DNA of 47,224 nt, from positions 1-47,224 of the forward strand of contig WHUD01000020.1 in assembly GCA_009377385.1 (NCBI GenBank). Reading direction: 5' to 3'. Shown here one piece after another: positions 38,388-45,899 of this stretch. This DNA comes from Actinophytocola sp. GTDB taxonomy: Bacteria > Actinomycetota > Actinomycetes > Mycobacteriales > Pseudonocardiaceae. Position 1 is the stretch's first letter; every line of letters starts with the position of its first letter. The notes beneath the pieces were generated by a model, which saw only the letters and a list, made by a program, of their open reading frames with translations, ran no database searches and was not told the origin of the DNA. Position numbers and translations under genes: made by a program.

Positions 38388-38456
38388 TCAGCGGCAGCGG
38401 CGACACGCGCACACGGTGCGGCGGCACTGGTCGACTACGCGACGCTTCGTCAGCAT
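38388..38456 (-). CDS. 22-aa cysteine-rich leader peptide
   Basis: ATG 38456 to TGA 38388: a 22-codon ORF, MLTKRRVVDQ followed by four cysteines within its last twelve residues (positions 11, 16, 18, 21) among arginines. It resembles the actinobacterial leader peptides placed before sulfur-metabolism genes, where ribosome stalling at cysteine codons controls expression. It sits between the SAM riboswitch and the MetN-like gene, 81 bp before the latter's start. Translation and function are inferred. Confidence 0.65.
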   Translation of the reverse strand: MLTKRRVVDQCRRTVCACRRCR

Positions 38457-38479
38457 TCGTGACCGATACACAGGAATCC

Positions 38480-38570
38480 CTCCATCGGTCCTGGCGGAAG
38501 CACCTGCCCATCGCTGGGTGGTTGCTGCGGCGTCGACGAGCCAGGTCTCTCGGCCGCTCGGGATGGATGC
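38480..38570 (-). promoter_or_regulatory. SAM-I (S-box) type riboswitch
   Basis: On the minus strand the aptamer core is readable. P1 is CCATC (38562-38566) with GATGG (38482-38486). Then come GAGCGGC and GAGAGACCTGG, and the P2 return GCCGCAGCAACC. P3 is ACC/GGT enclosing a CCCA-GCGA-TGGG tetraloop hairpin, and a GGTGCTTCC segment leads into P4. Order and spacing follow the S-box consensus (GAGGGA-CUGGCCC...GCAACC...GGUGC...). It binds S-adenosylmethionine and usually turns genes off when SAM is high. It lies ~175 bp upstream of the MetN-like gene. Confidence 0.85.
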
Positions 38571-38670
38571 CCCAGTATTACATCGGAAACCCACCACTGT
38601 TGGCAACACCGGGCGGGCCGTGAATGTTCCAGATCACACCTTTGGAGAAGTCGCGGCTCCGGGCCAGGCT

Positions 38671-38723
38671 GCCGTGAAGGGCACATTCTGGGCGTATGGC
38701 GCCCGTAAGATGCCCTTCACGGC
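38671..38723. repeat. 13-bp perfect inverted repeat (hairpin)
   Basis: GCCGTGAAGGGCA (38671-38683) and TGCCCTTCACGGC (38711-38723) with an inner GGGCG/CGCCC stem. It lies between rsmA and the SAM riboswitch and could terminate the rsmA transcript; there is no T-run. It may also be a dispersed element. Confidence 0.7.
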
Positions 38724-38728
38724 GCGCT

Positions 38729-38796
38729 GGACGTCGGGAGCGTGGAATACGGCGTCCTGGACGACGAACACGGCGTCTTGAGCGGGGGACACGAGG
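38729..38796. repeat. 21-bp tandem repeat array, locus 5
   Basis: About three diverged units (for example CGAACACGGCGTCTTGAGCGG) that run up to the stop codon of rsmA at 38797. Confidence 0.8.
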
Positions 38797-39861
38797 TCAC
38801 GCCGAGGCGGTGGCGATGCGGGCGAAGTCGGCTACGGTGAGCTGTTCGCCCCTGGCCGTGGGGTCGACGTCGGCGGCGCGGAGGATCTGCTCGGCGCGCT
38901 GCGCCGAGCCAGCCCAGGACGCCAGCGCGGCACGGAGCGTCTTGCGGCGCTGCGCGAATGCGGCGTCGACCACGGCGAACACCCGGTCCCGGTCCGCGGT
39001 CGACTGCGCGGCGACACCAGGCGACTTATCGGCCTCAAGCTCGGCATCGGAGTGACGTTCGAACGACACCAGGGCCGAGTCCACGTTGGGTACGGGCCAG
39101 AACACCGCGCGCGGAACCGGCGCGACCTTGCGCGCGGTGCCGTACCAGGCGATCTTCACGCTCGGCACGCCGTATACCCGGCTACCAGGACCTGCCGCCA
39201 TCCGGTCGGCCACCTCGGTCTGCACCATCACCAGCGCCCGCTGCAACGACGGCAGCTCGTCGAGCAGGTGCAGCACCACAGGAACCGCGACGTTGTAGGG
39301 CAGGTTGGCCACCAGCAGGTTGGGTGCGGCGGCCACGTCTGGCGTGGCAGGACCGTGGGACACGACGTCGGGAGTGGGGGACACGACGTCCGGAGCGGGG
39401 GACACGACGTCCGGAGCGGGGGACACGACGTCCGGAGCGAGGGACACGGCGCCGGAGGCGCCGCCCGAGGCGCCGGGGCCAGCGGTGGCGGAGGGCGGCG
39501 CCAGATCCTCCGCATGCAGGCGGAGGGCGTCGGCGGCCAGTACGGTGAGCCGCGCTGCGGTGGAGCCCGCCCGGGACGACACCGTGGCGGGGAGGCGTTC
39601 GGCCAGCACCGGGTCCACCTCGACGGCCGCCACCCTGGCGCCGGTGGCGAGCAGCCCGAGCGTCAGCGACCCCAGCCCAGGTCCGACCTCGAGGACGACG
39701 TCGTCAGCGCCGACACCGGCGAGCTGCACGATCCGGCGCACCGTGTTCGGGTCGTGGACGAAGTTCTGGCCGAGCTTCTTCGTCGGGCGCACCGCGAACT
39801 CGGCCGCGAGAGCGCGAACCTCGACTGGCCCGAGCAGGGCGACGTCCGGTTGGGTCACCAC
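38797..39861 (-). CDS. rsmA: 16S rRNA dimethyladenosine transferase with repeat-encoded insertion
   Basis: 354 residues from tandem GTG codons at 39861/39858, against ~270-300 for the family. N6-dimethylates two adjacent adenines near the 3' end of 16S rRNA (KsgA). Motifs: [17 protein letters not shown]-binding [11 protein letters not shown] (about 57-67), [10 protein letters not shown], catalytic NLPYN (186-190) followed by [10 protein letters not shown]. Between ADALRL (~115) and [11 protein letters not shown] lies an extra ~60 residues, including four PDVVSPA-type heptads (about 143-168) encoded by the 21-bp repeat. Both flanks stay in frame. Confidence 0.93.
   Translation of the reverse strand: MVTQPDVALLGPVEVRALAAEFAVRPTKKLGQNFVHDPNTVRRIVQLAGVGADDVVLEVGPGLGSLTLGLLATGARVAAVEVDPVLAERLPATVSSRAGSTAARLTVLAADALRLHAEDLAPPSATAGPGASGGASGAVSLAPDVVSPAPDVVSPAPDVVSPTPDVVSHGPATPDVAAAPNLLVANLPYNVAVPVVLHLLDELPSLQRALVMVQTEVADRMAAGPGSRVYGVPSVKIAWYGTARKVAPVPRAVFWPVPNVDSALVSFERHSDAELEADKSPGVAAQSTADRDRVFAVVDAAFAQRRKTLRAALASWAGSAQRAEQILRAADVDPTARGEQLTVADFARIATASA
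39357..39456. repeat. 21-bp tandem repeat array, locus 6 (inside rsmA)
   Basis: Four near-identical units (GGGGGACACGACGTCCGGAGC) and a diverged fifth, wholly inside rsmA. This is the most regular of the six arrays, two adjacent units being identical, which suggests recent expansion. Confidence 0.92.
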
Positions 39862-39948
39862 AGGAGCCTATGACGTGCCGCCGGACGTTACGTTGGCAGG
39901 CCACGCCGAGCCCAGCACACCGGGACGTAGGTCGTGTGCCGCCGGGTG

Positions 39949-41406
39949 CTACATCGGCAGGCCGAGCTCCTCGGCGCAGGCTGGCCAGGCGCTGTAGCCG
40001 CCCCTGGCGTCGCGCACCTTGGTGGCGATCGAGATCTGCTGCTCGCGGCTGGCCTGGTGCGGGTACGCGGCGTACTGGCTGCCGCCGTAGGCGTCCCAGG
40101 TCGACTTGTCGAACTGCAGGCCGCCGTAGTAGCCGTTGCCGGTGTTGATCGACCAGTCGCCGCTCGACTCGCACTCGGCGAGCCGGTCCCACACCGCCGC
40201 GTCGCTGATCACCGGTTGCTTGGTGCCGACGATCACGATCTTCGGCACGGCCTTGCTCAGCACCTTGGCCTTGATCTCTTCGCGGCTGATCTCGACGTTG
40301 TTGCGCTGGGTGATGCGGTAGGTGACCAGCTTCTCGCCCGCTTGGCCCTGCTGCTTCACCTGCTCGGTGCCAACCGGCATCTCCGGGTCCTCGATCGTCT
40401 TGACCGGGATTTCGATCGGTTCCTTGATGGTGATGGTCGAGACGCCGGTGCGCACGATGTGCAGCTCAGCGCCGTCGACGAGCGTGCGCTTGAGCCCATC
40501 CTCGACCGAGTCGCGCTCGCCGAGCTTAATGCCCTCGGTCCGCAGCAGCTCCTTGACCGTCACCGCGTTGGTGGTGATCGTGCGCGGCTTCTCGCCGCCG
40601 TCGAAGATCTTGATCTGCTTCTGGGTTTTGACCTCGAGGGTCATGCCCTTGAGCGGCACCGAACCGTCACGCGGCACGGACAGCGCCGCGCCGTTCGACA
40701 GCATCTTGCTCATGTCGAGCTGCCGCATGGCCTCTTCGACGGTGGTCGCGCGCACCCAGGTCTGACGCTCCTTGCCGTCGACGACGAGGTTGAGCTGACG
40801 GCCGCGCTCCAGCTTGACAACGCCGCCGTGGCCGACGGCGGCGTTGGGGGACGGCGAGAGCGCGTCATGCTTGCCGATCGTGATGCCGGCCTCATCGATG
40901 ACGTCGCTGACCGTGGACCCGAAGGTGTTGACGGTCTGCGTCTTGCCGTCGACATTGAGCGTGACGCTCTTGTTCATCGCGAGCGCGGCGGCGCCACCGC
41001 TGGTCAGCGATACCAGCACCGCGACGACGGCGCCCTTGAGGAAGCGCTGTTTCCATGTCCTGATCGCGGTGGCGAGCCCGGACTCCTCCTGCTCAGGCGC
41101 CCTGGCCGGGGCGTATTCGGCGACCAGTTCGTCCGGGATGTAGTCCGGGATGACGGGCAGCACCGTCGTCTCGGCGTTGACCAGCCGGATCAGCTCGTCG
41201 ACGTCGACGTCGAGGTCACGCAGCATCGACTCGGCCTGCGGGCCGAGCACCGCGTGCACGTCCTGTGGAGTGACGGCGGGCAGTGTCGAGAACTCGGTGA
41301 TGTCCGCGTCGTATTGGGGCCAGTGAAAGTCGGTTGTTGGCCGGTCGAGCTGGGCCACCGAGGAGCGCACAGGGCGCAGCGGGGCACGCCACTGGTCAAC
41401 AGTCAC
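39949..41406 (-). CDS. rpfB: resuscitation-promoting factor RpfB-like transglycosylase
   Basis: 485 residues from a GTG at 41406 with SD AAAGGGA. Order: acidic cytoplasmic segment (1-120), one transmembrane helix (about 123-144), three DUF348 repeats (from KSVTLNVDGKTQTV), a G5 domain (PIEIPVKTIEDPEMPVGTEQV, then GEKLVTYRIT). The C-terminal Rpf catalytic domain is VWDRLAECESSGDWSIN with the active-site glutamate, then YYGGLQFDKSTWDAYGG. It cleaves peptidoglycan during growth and resuscitation. It differs from mycobacterial RpfB in having a long cytoplasmic N-terminus and no lipobox. Position tatD-rpfB-rsmA is conserved. Confidence 0.95.
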   Translation of the reverse strand: MTVDQWRAPLRPVRSSVAQLDRPTTDFHWPQYDADITEFSTLPAVTPQDVHAVLGPQAESMLRDLDVDVDELIRLVNAETTVLPVIPDYIPDELVAEYAPARAPEQEESGLATAIRTWKQRFLKGAVVAVLVSLTSGGAAALAMNKSVTLNVDGKTQTVNTFGSTVSDVIDEAGITIGKHDALSPSPNAAVGHGGVVKLERGRQLNLVVDGKERQTWVRATTVEEAMRQLDMSKMLSNGAALSVPRDGSVPLKGMTLEVKTQKQIKIFDGGEKPRTITTNAVTVKELLRTEGIKLGERDSVEDGLKRTLVDGAELHIVRTGVSTITIKEPIEIPVKTIEDPEMPVGTEQVKQQGQAGEKLVTYRITQRNNVEISREEIKAKVLSKAVPKIVIVGTKQPVISDAAVWDRLAECESSGDWSINTGNGYYGGLQFDKSTWDAYGGSQYAAYPHQASREQQISIATKVRDARGGYSAWPACAEELGLPM

Positions 41407-41592
41407 GGAGCCGATCCCTTTCGCACAGCGGTCTTCCTTAACGCATGCGGGTGCATGCGTCCGGACTCCCGCAGTCGGCGTCGTCTAGGCACCAGCTCAC
41501 AACTGTGCCCCAATCCCCGACGTGCACCGACGCGACTGAGGGGTTTCCTGGTGAGAACCGGCAGTCACCAAGTCCTTCACCACGGTCACGGG

Positions 41593-41622
41593 ACAATAAC
41601 GGACCTCGCCGGGGTTGTGCAA
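41593..41622 (-). promoter_or_regulatory. candidate promoter for rpfB
   Basis: On the minus strand TTGCAC (41617-41622) and TATTGT (41593-41598) are separated by 18 bp. They lie in the 271-bp tatD/rpfB gap and would give a ~180-nt leader. That leader contains a GGTGA...TCACC hairpin but no riboswitch I recognise. Confidence 0.4.
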
Positions 41623-41677
41623 ACACCCTGAGCGATGTCGTGAACTTGCTCACTCGCTCGTGTGGACCAGCAGCTGA

Positions 41678-42532
41678 TTAGTTGTCGCAATCTGTCGCAC
41701 TCGCGGTAACGCTAGGCAACCGAAAGATCCGCTCAGCCGTGGCATTGACCGCCACTGCCAGCGAGGACACGTCATCCTGCCGCAGCTCAGCGAGGTCACG
41801 CAGGGTGTAGGCCGCGCAGTAGGGCTCATTCGGCCTTCCCCGGAACGGATGCGGCGTCAGGAACGGCGCGTCAGTCTCCACGAGGAGCTGATCCTGGGGC
41901 ACGAGCGTGGCCGCCTCTCGCAGCGAGCGGGCATTGCGGAAGGTCACCGGCCCGGCGAACGACAGCACGTACCCAGCGTCGACGCACCGCCGAGCGATGT
42001 CGGCGTCGCCGGAGAAACAGTGGAAGATCACCCGCTCCGGCGCGCCCTCCTCTGCCAGGATCCGCAGCACGTCCTCGTGCGCGTCGCGGTCGTGGATCAT
42101 CAGCGGCTTGCCGACGCGCTTGGCGAGGTCGATGTGCCAGCGGAACGCCTCCTGCTGGGCGTCCGGCGGCGCGTAGTCCCAGTAGTAGTCCAGCCCGGTC
42201 TCCCCGACCGCGACGACGCGCTCACCCGCGACGAGGCGTTCGACCTCCGCGCGGGTGGCGTCGTCGAAGTCCGTGGTGCGGGTGGGGTGGATCGCGACGG
42301 CGGCGTAGAGCCGCTCGTCCCACTCCGCCGCCGTTGCAGCCCAGCGGGCGGCGGCGAGGTCATCCGCGACGGTGACGACCCGCATCACGCCGGCTGCCTC
42401 GGCGCGGTCCAGCATCACCGCGACGTCGGCGGCGGTCTCCGCGCCGCAGGCGTCCATGTGGGTGTGGGCGTCGACGATCGGCACGGGCAGCCGCTCCGGC
42501 ACGGGCGGCCGCTCGCGACGCTTGTCACTCAT
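41678..42532 (-). CDS. tatD: TatD-family metal-dependent hydrolase (DNase)
   Basis: 284 residues from ATG 42532, preceded by AAGGAG at seven bases. Amidohydrolase-fold metal ligands: IVDAHTHMDACG, the VAVGETGLDYYWD motif, PLMIHDRDAHEDVLRIL, RVIFHCFSGD and LVETDAPFLTPHPFRG. The family hydrolyses DNA (3'-5' exonuclease) and related substrates. 29 bp after metG, same operon. Confidence 0.96.
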   Translation of the reverse strand: MSDKRRERPPVPERLPVPIVDAHTHMDACGAETAADVAVMLDRAEAAGVMRVVTVADDLAAARWAATAAEWDERLYAAVAIHPTRTTDFDDATRAEVERLVAGERVVAVGETGLDYYWDYAPPDAQQEAFRWHIDLAKRVGKPLMIHDRDAHEDVLRILAEEGAPERVIFHCFSGDADIARRCVDAGYVLSFAGPVTFRNARSLREAATLVPQDQLLVETDAPFLTPHPFRGRPNEPYCAAYTLRDLAELRQDDVSSLAVAVNATAERIFRLPSVTASATDCDN

Positions 42533-42561
42533 CCACGGTCTCCTTCGGCGGGCACGCCGAG

Positions 42562-44367
42562 TCAGTCGGTCTTGATCGGGGCCCAGGACGGCCCGGTCTC
42601 GGCGAGTGACGGGTCGAGCTTGCCGAAGATGGGCTTCGGTTTGGCCAGCGGACGGCCAACCTCGATCGGCACCGGCTCCCAGCGCGCCTGCTCAACGGCG
42701 TACTCCCCTGTCAGGATCGGGTACGACCTGCCTGGCTCGTCCAGGTCCTCGACGTCGCTCACGTTCGGCTGCGCCGACCACACGCCGGTGCCGCCAAGCG
42801 CCTCGTGCACCTTCTGCGCGGCGTGCGGCAGGAACGGCGTCAGCAGTGCGTTGGCGTCCGAGACGACCTGCAACGCGGTGTGCAGCACGGTGTCGCGGCG
42901 GGCGGGGTCATCCTTGAGCTGCCAGGGCTGCTGCTCGGACAGGTACCGGTTGGCCGCGGTGACCACCCGCATCGCCTCGGTGGCAGCCTGCCGGAACCGA
43001 GACCGCCGCAGGTGCCCGCCGATGACGTCGAATGCCTGCGCCGACAGCGCCGTCAGGTCGGTGTCGGCCTGTTGCGGCGCCTCCGGCCTCGGCACGGCGC
43101 CGACGTTCTTGTGCGCCATCGAGATGGACCGGTTGACCAGGTTGCCCCACTCGTTCGCCAGCTCGTAGTTGGTGCGGCGGACGAACTCGTCCCATGTGAA
43201 GTCGACGTCCTGGTTCTCGGGGCCTGCCACCGAGATGAAGTAGCGCAGCGCGTCCGGGCCGAACTCCTCAAGGAACTCGTGCACGTAGATCACGGTGCCG
43301 CGCGATGTGGAGAACTTCGAGCCGCTCATCGTCAGGAACTCGCTTGAGACGACCTCGGTGGGCAGGTTCAGGGAGCCGAACGCGCCAGGGCCGCCGCCAG
43401 GAACAACACTGTCGCCAGCGCCGTTCTGGCCGAGCAGCAGCGACGGCCAGATCAGTGAGTGGAAGACGATGTTGTCCTTGCCCATGAAGTAGTAGCCCTT
43501 GGCGTCGGGGGACGTCCAGAACTCGCGCCATGCGTCGGCGTCGCCATTGCGGCGGGCCCACTCCACGCTGGCCGACAGGTAGCCGATCACCGCGTCGAAC
43601 CACACGTAGAACCGCTTCATCGGCGCGTCCCGCCAGCCGTCGAGCGGCACAGGCACGCCCCAGTCGAGGTCGCGGGTGATTGCGCGGGGGCGCAGGTCAT
43701 CGAGCAGGTTCTGGCTGAACTTGAGCACGTTCGGCCGCCACTCGGTGCGCGTCGACAGCCACTCGCCGAGCGACGCCGTGAACGCGGGCAGGTCGAGGAA
43801 GAGGTGCTCGGTCTCGATGAAGTCCGGCTTCTCGCCGTTGATCCGCGAGACCGGGTTGCGCAGGTCGGCTGGGTCGAGCTGGTTGCCGCAGTTGTCGCAC
43901 TGGTCGCCGCGCGCGCCGTCGTAGCCGCAGATCGGGCAGGTGCCTTCGATGTAGCGGTCGGGCAGGGTGCGGCCTGTCGACGGGCTGATCGCGCCGAGCT
44001 GGGTCTTGGCGACGACGTAGCCGTTGCGCCACAGCGCGAGGAACAGCTCCTGCACCACGCGGTAGTGGTTGCCGGTGGTCGTGCGGGTGAAAAGGTCGTA
44101 GGACAGCCCGAGGCCCTGCAGGTCGTTCGCGATCTGCCGGTTGTACTTGTCGGCCAGCTCGCGCGCGCTGAGGCCCTCCTTGTCGGCCTGCACCTGGATC
44201 GGGGTGCCGTGCTCGTCGGTGCCGCTGACCATGAGCACCTTGTTCCCCGCCATTCGCTGGTAGCGCGCGAAGACGTCGGAGGGGACTCCGAACCCGGAAA
44301 CGTGGCCGATGTGGCGGGGGCCGTTGGCATAGGGCCAGGCCACCGCGGTGAGAACGGGAGTGCTCAT
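42562..44367 (-). CDS. metG: methionyl-tRNA synthetase (zinc-containing type)
   Basis: 601 residues from the ATG at 44367 ([16 protein letters not shown]). Class I synthetase with the HIGH motif in [10 protein letters not shown] and a variant KMSKS (GSKFSTSRG). The connective peptide has a four-cysteine zinc knot ([18 protein letters not shown]), followed by the anticodon-binding helical domain. No C-terminal EMAP/Trbp111-like domain. Charges tRNA-Met. The mycobacterial gene in the same place is of the shorter type without the zinc knot as I recall it, so this may be a gene displacement. Operon with tatD. Confidence 0.96.
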   Translation of the reverse strand: MSTPVLTAVAWPYANGPRHIGHVSGFGVPSDVFARYQRMAGNKVLMVSGTDEHGTPIQVQADKEGLSARELADKYNRQIANDLQGLGLSYDLFTRTTTGNHYRVVQELFLALWRNGYVVAKTQLGAISPSTGRTLPDRYIEGTCPICGYDGARGDQCDNCGNQLDPADLRNPVSRINGEKPDFIETEHLFLDLPAFTASLGEWLSTRTEWRPNVLKFSQNLLDDLRPRAITRDLDWGVPVPLDGWRDAPMKRFYVWFDAVIGYLSASVEWARRNGDADAWREFWTSPDAKGYYFMGKDNIVFHSLIWPSLLLGQNGAGDSVVPGGGPGAFGSLNLPTEVVSSEFLTMSGSKFSTSRGTVIYVHEFLEEFGPDALRYFISVAGPENQDVDFTWDEFVRRTNYELANEWGNLVNRSISMAHKNVGAVPRPEAPQQADTDLTALSAQAFDVIGGHLRRSRFRQAATEAMRVVTAANRYLSEQQPWQLKDDPARRDTVLHTALQVVSDANALLTPFLPHAAQKVHEALGGTGVWSAQPNVSDVEDLDEPGRSYPILTGEYAVEQARWEPVPIEVGRPLAKPKPIFGKLDPSLAETGPSWAPIKTD

Positions 44368-44426
44368 GCCTGGGTAGCCTACGGACATCCCGCGCGCGGC
44401 CAACACGGGCTTGGCGGTGCTCGTAG

Positions 44427-44505
44427 ATACCAATCCGGCCGAGCGCGACCGACGGGCAGGTCAGCCAGGATACGCCCGTCGGACCGCGCTCGGTCTTCTT
44501 GGTAT
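44427..44505. repeat. long imperfect inverted repeat in the metG/pabB divergent region
   Basis: Arms 44427-44457 and 44474-44505 match over ATACCAA, CCGAGCGCG and CCGACGGGC with short mismatches, around a 16-bp loop. It lies between the divergent starts of metG and pabB. A transcript from either side would form a long hairpin. Confidence 0.75.
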
Positions 44506-44549
44506 GACCCGTCCGAGCTAAGACGGGCGGGGCGGGGGAGGATGTCGGC

Positions 44550-45845
44550 ATGCGGTTGGAGCGGACGGCGTTGCGCACCGGCGCGCGGCCAGAGCGGGTG
44601 TTGTCCCTGCTCGACGCCCGTGCCCGGCGGCTGGGGCTACCCGCTCCCGCCGCGCTCACCGGGGACTGGTTCGGATCACGCGCGGTCATCGTTCCCACCG
44701 TCGAGCTGCGCCCGGTCACCGAGGTGGATGACGCCTTCGCTATACCAACCCACCAGCCCGATCTGAATTCCCCCGCCAATGGCGCCATTGGCGGGGGCTG
44801 GTTCGGCTATCTCGGCTACGACCTGACCGATCCGGCTGGCCGTTCCGGGACGCTGCCGCCCGCCGCGTGGGGCTGGGCGGATCACGTGCTGCGGCTGGAC
44901 ACCACCGGGCAGTGGTGGCTGGAGGCGCTGGGGCCCGGACCCGACTCGGACGCCCTCGCTTCGGAGTTCGAGACGCTGCTCGACGGCGAGCCTGTCGAGC
45001 ACGGCTGGACGGCGACCACGCTGCGCAGGCCGGACGGCAGCGCGCACACCAAGGCCGTCGCGGCCTGCATCGACGCCATCGCGGACGGCGAGCTGTTCCA
45101 GGCCAACATCTGCGCGCGCTTCCACGGCGAGTTCGACGGCTCGGCGTGCGAGCTGTTCACCACCGGGGTGCGGCGGCTGCGGCCCCGGCGCGCGGCGTAC
45201 CTGGCAGGCGACTGGGGCGCGGTGGTGTCGCTGTCGCCCGAGCTGTTCCTCGCGCGCCATGGACGTCGAGTGCGGTCGACGCCGATCAAGGGCACGCTCC
45301 CCCGCCGCACCGACGCCGACCACGCCAACGCCGAACGCCTGCGCCGCTCGACCAAGGACGTCGCGGAGAATGTGATGATCACCGACCTGGTGCGCAACGA
45401 TCTTGGCCGGGTCAGCGCGGTCGGCAGTGTCACGGTGCCAGAACTGCTCAGCGTCACCGAGGCGCCGGGGGTGTGGCACCTCGAGTCGACCGTCGCCTCG
45501 GAGCTCGCGCCAGGCATGACCGACGAGGACCTGTTGCGCGCCGCGTTCCCGCCAGGTTCGGTGACCGGCGCGCCCAAGCTGCGGGCGCTCGACCTGATCG
45601 CGGAGCTCGAGCCGGAGGCGCGCGGGGTGTACTGCGGCGCGGCGGGGCTGGTCTCGCCCGTCGCTGGGATGGAGCTGAACGTCGCCATCCGTACGCTCGA
45701 AGTCACCGACGGCGCGGTCGCGCTGGGTGTCGGCGGCGGCATCACCGCGCTGTCCGATCCGGCGGCCGAGTGGCAGGAGTGCCTGCATAAGGCGGCCCCG
45801 CTTGAGGCGTTGCTGCGCCACTTCGCAGACGAGCGGAATTTGTGA
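44550..45845 (+). CDS. pabB: aminodeoxychorismate synthase component I
   Basis: 431 residues from ATG 44550 with SD GGGGGAGGA. Chorismate-binding enzyme motifs: GGWFGYLGYDL in the N-terminal part, LFQANICARF, RSTPIKGTLPR, NVMITDLVRNDLGRV, and FPPGSVTGAPKLRALDLIAELE. Makes 4-amino-4-deoxychorismate for folate; the anthranilate alternative is less likely since the gene place matches Rv1005c. The coding region holds a perfect 28-bp palindrome immediately before the GGWFGY motif, encoding NSPANGAIGG. No amidotransferase gene is adjacent. Confidence 0.92.
   Translation: MRLERTALRTGARPERVLSLLDARARRLGLPAPAALTGDWFGSRAVIVPTVELRPVTEVDDAFAIPTHQPDLNSPANGAIGGGWFGYLGYDLTDPAGRSGTLPPAAWGWADHVLRLDTTGQWWLEALGPGPDSDALASEFETLLDGEPVEHGWTATTLRRPDGSAHTKAVAACIDAIADGELFQANICARFHGEFDGSACELFTTGVRRLRPRRAAYLAGDWGAVVSLSPELFLARHGRRVRSTPIKGTLPRRTDADHANAERLRRSTKDVAENVMITDLVRNDLGRVSAVGSVTVPELLSVTEAPGVWHLESTVASELAPGMTDEDLLRAAFPPGSVTGAPKLRALDLIAELEPEARGVYCGAAGLVSPVAGMELNVAIRTLEVTDGAVALGVGGGITALSDPAAEWQECLHKAAPLEALLRHFADERNL
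44770..44797. repeat. perfect 28-bp palindrome inside pabB
   Basis: CCCCCGCCAATGGC is followed immediately by its exact reverse complement. It lies in frame and adds residues to a loop just before GGWFGYLGYD. Confidence 0.9.
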
Positions 45846-45899
45846 CCAACCTGTTCTGTTGCGTAGTGTCGGACGGTTATTGAGGGAGGGGACCGAGGA

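Noticed and set aside
38388-38609. 73-codon minus-strand frame as a protein gene
   Set aside because: Most of it is the riboswitch; only the last 22 codons, with their own ATG, look like a leader peptide.
41438-41653. 71-codon minus-strand frame in the rpfB leader
   Set aside because: No Shine-Dalgarno, odd composition and overlap with the candidate promoter; more likely untranslated leader.
41407-41677. c-di-AMP (ydaO-type) riboswitch upstream of rpfB
   Set aside because: Such elements precede some rpf genes, but I could not find the conserved core segments here; only a small hairpin and a candidate promoter are visible.
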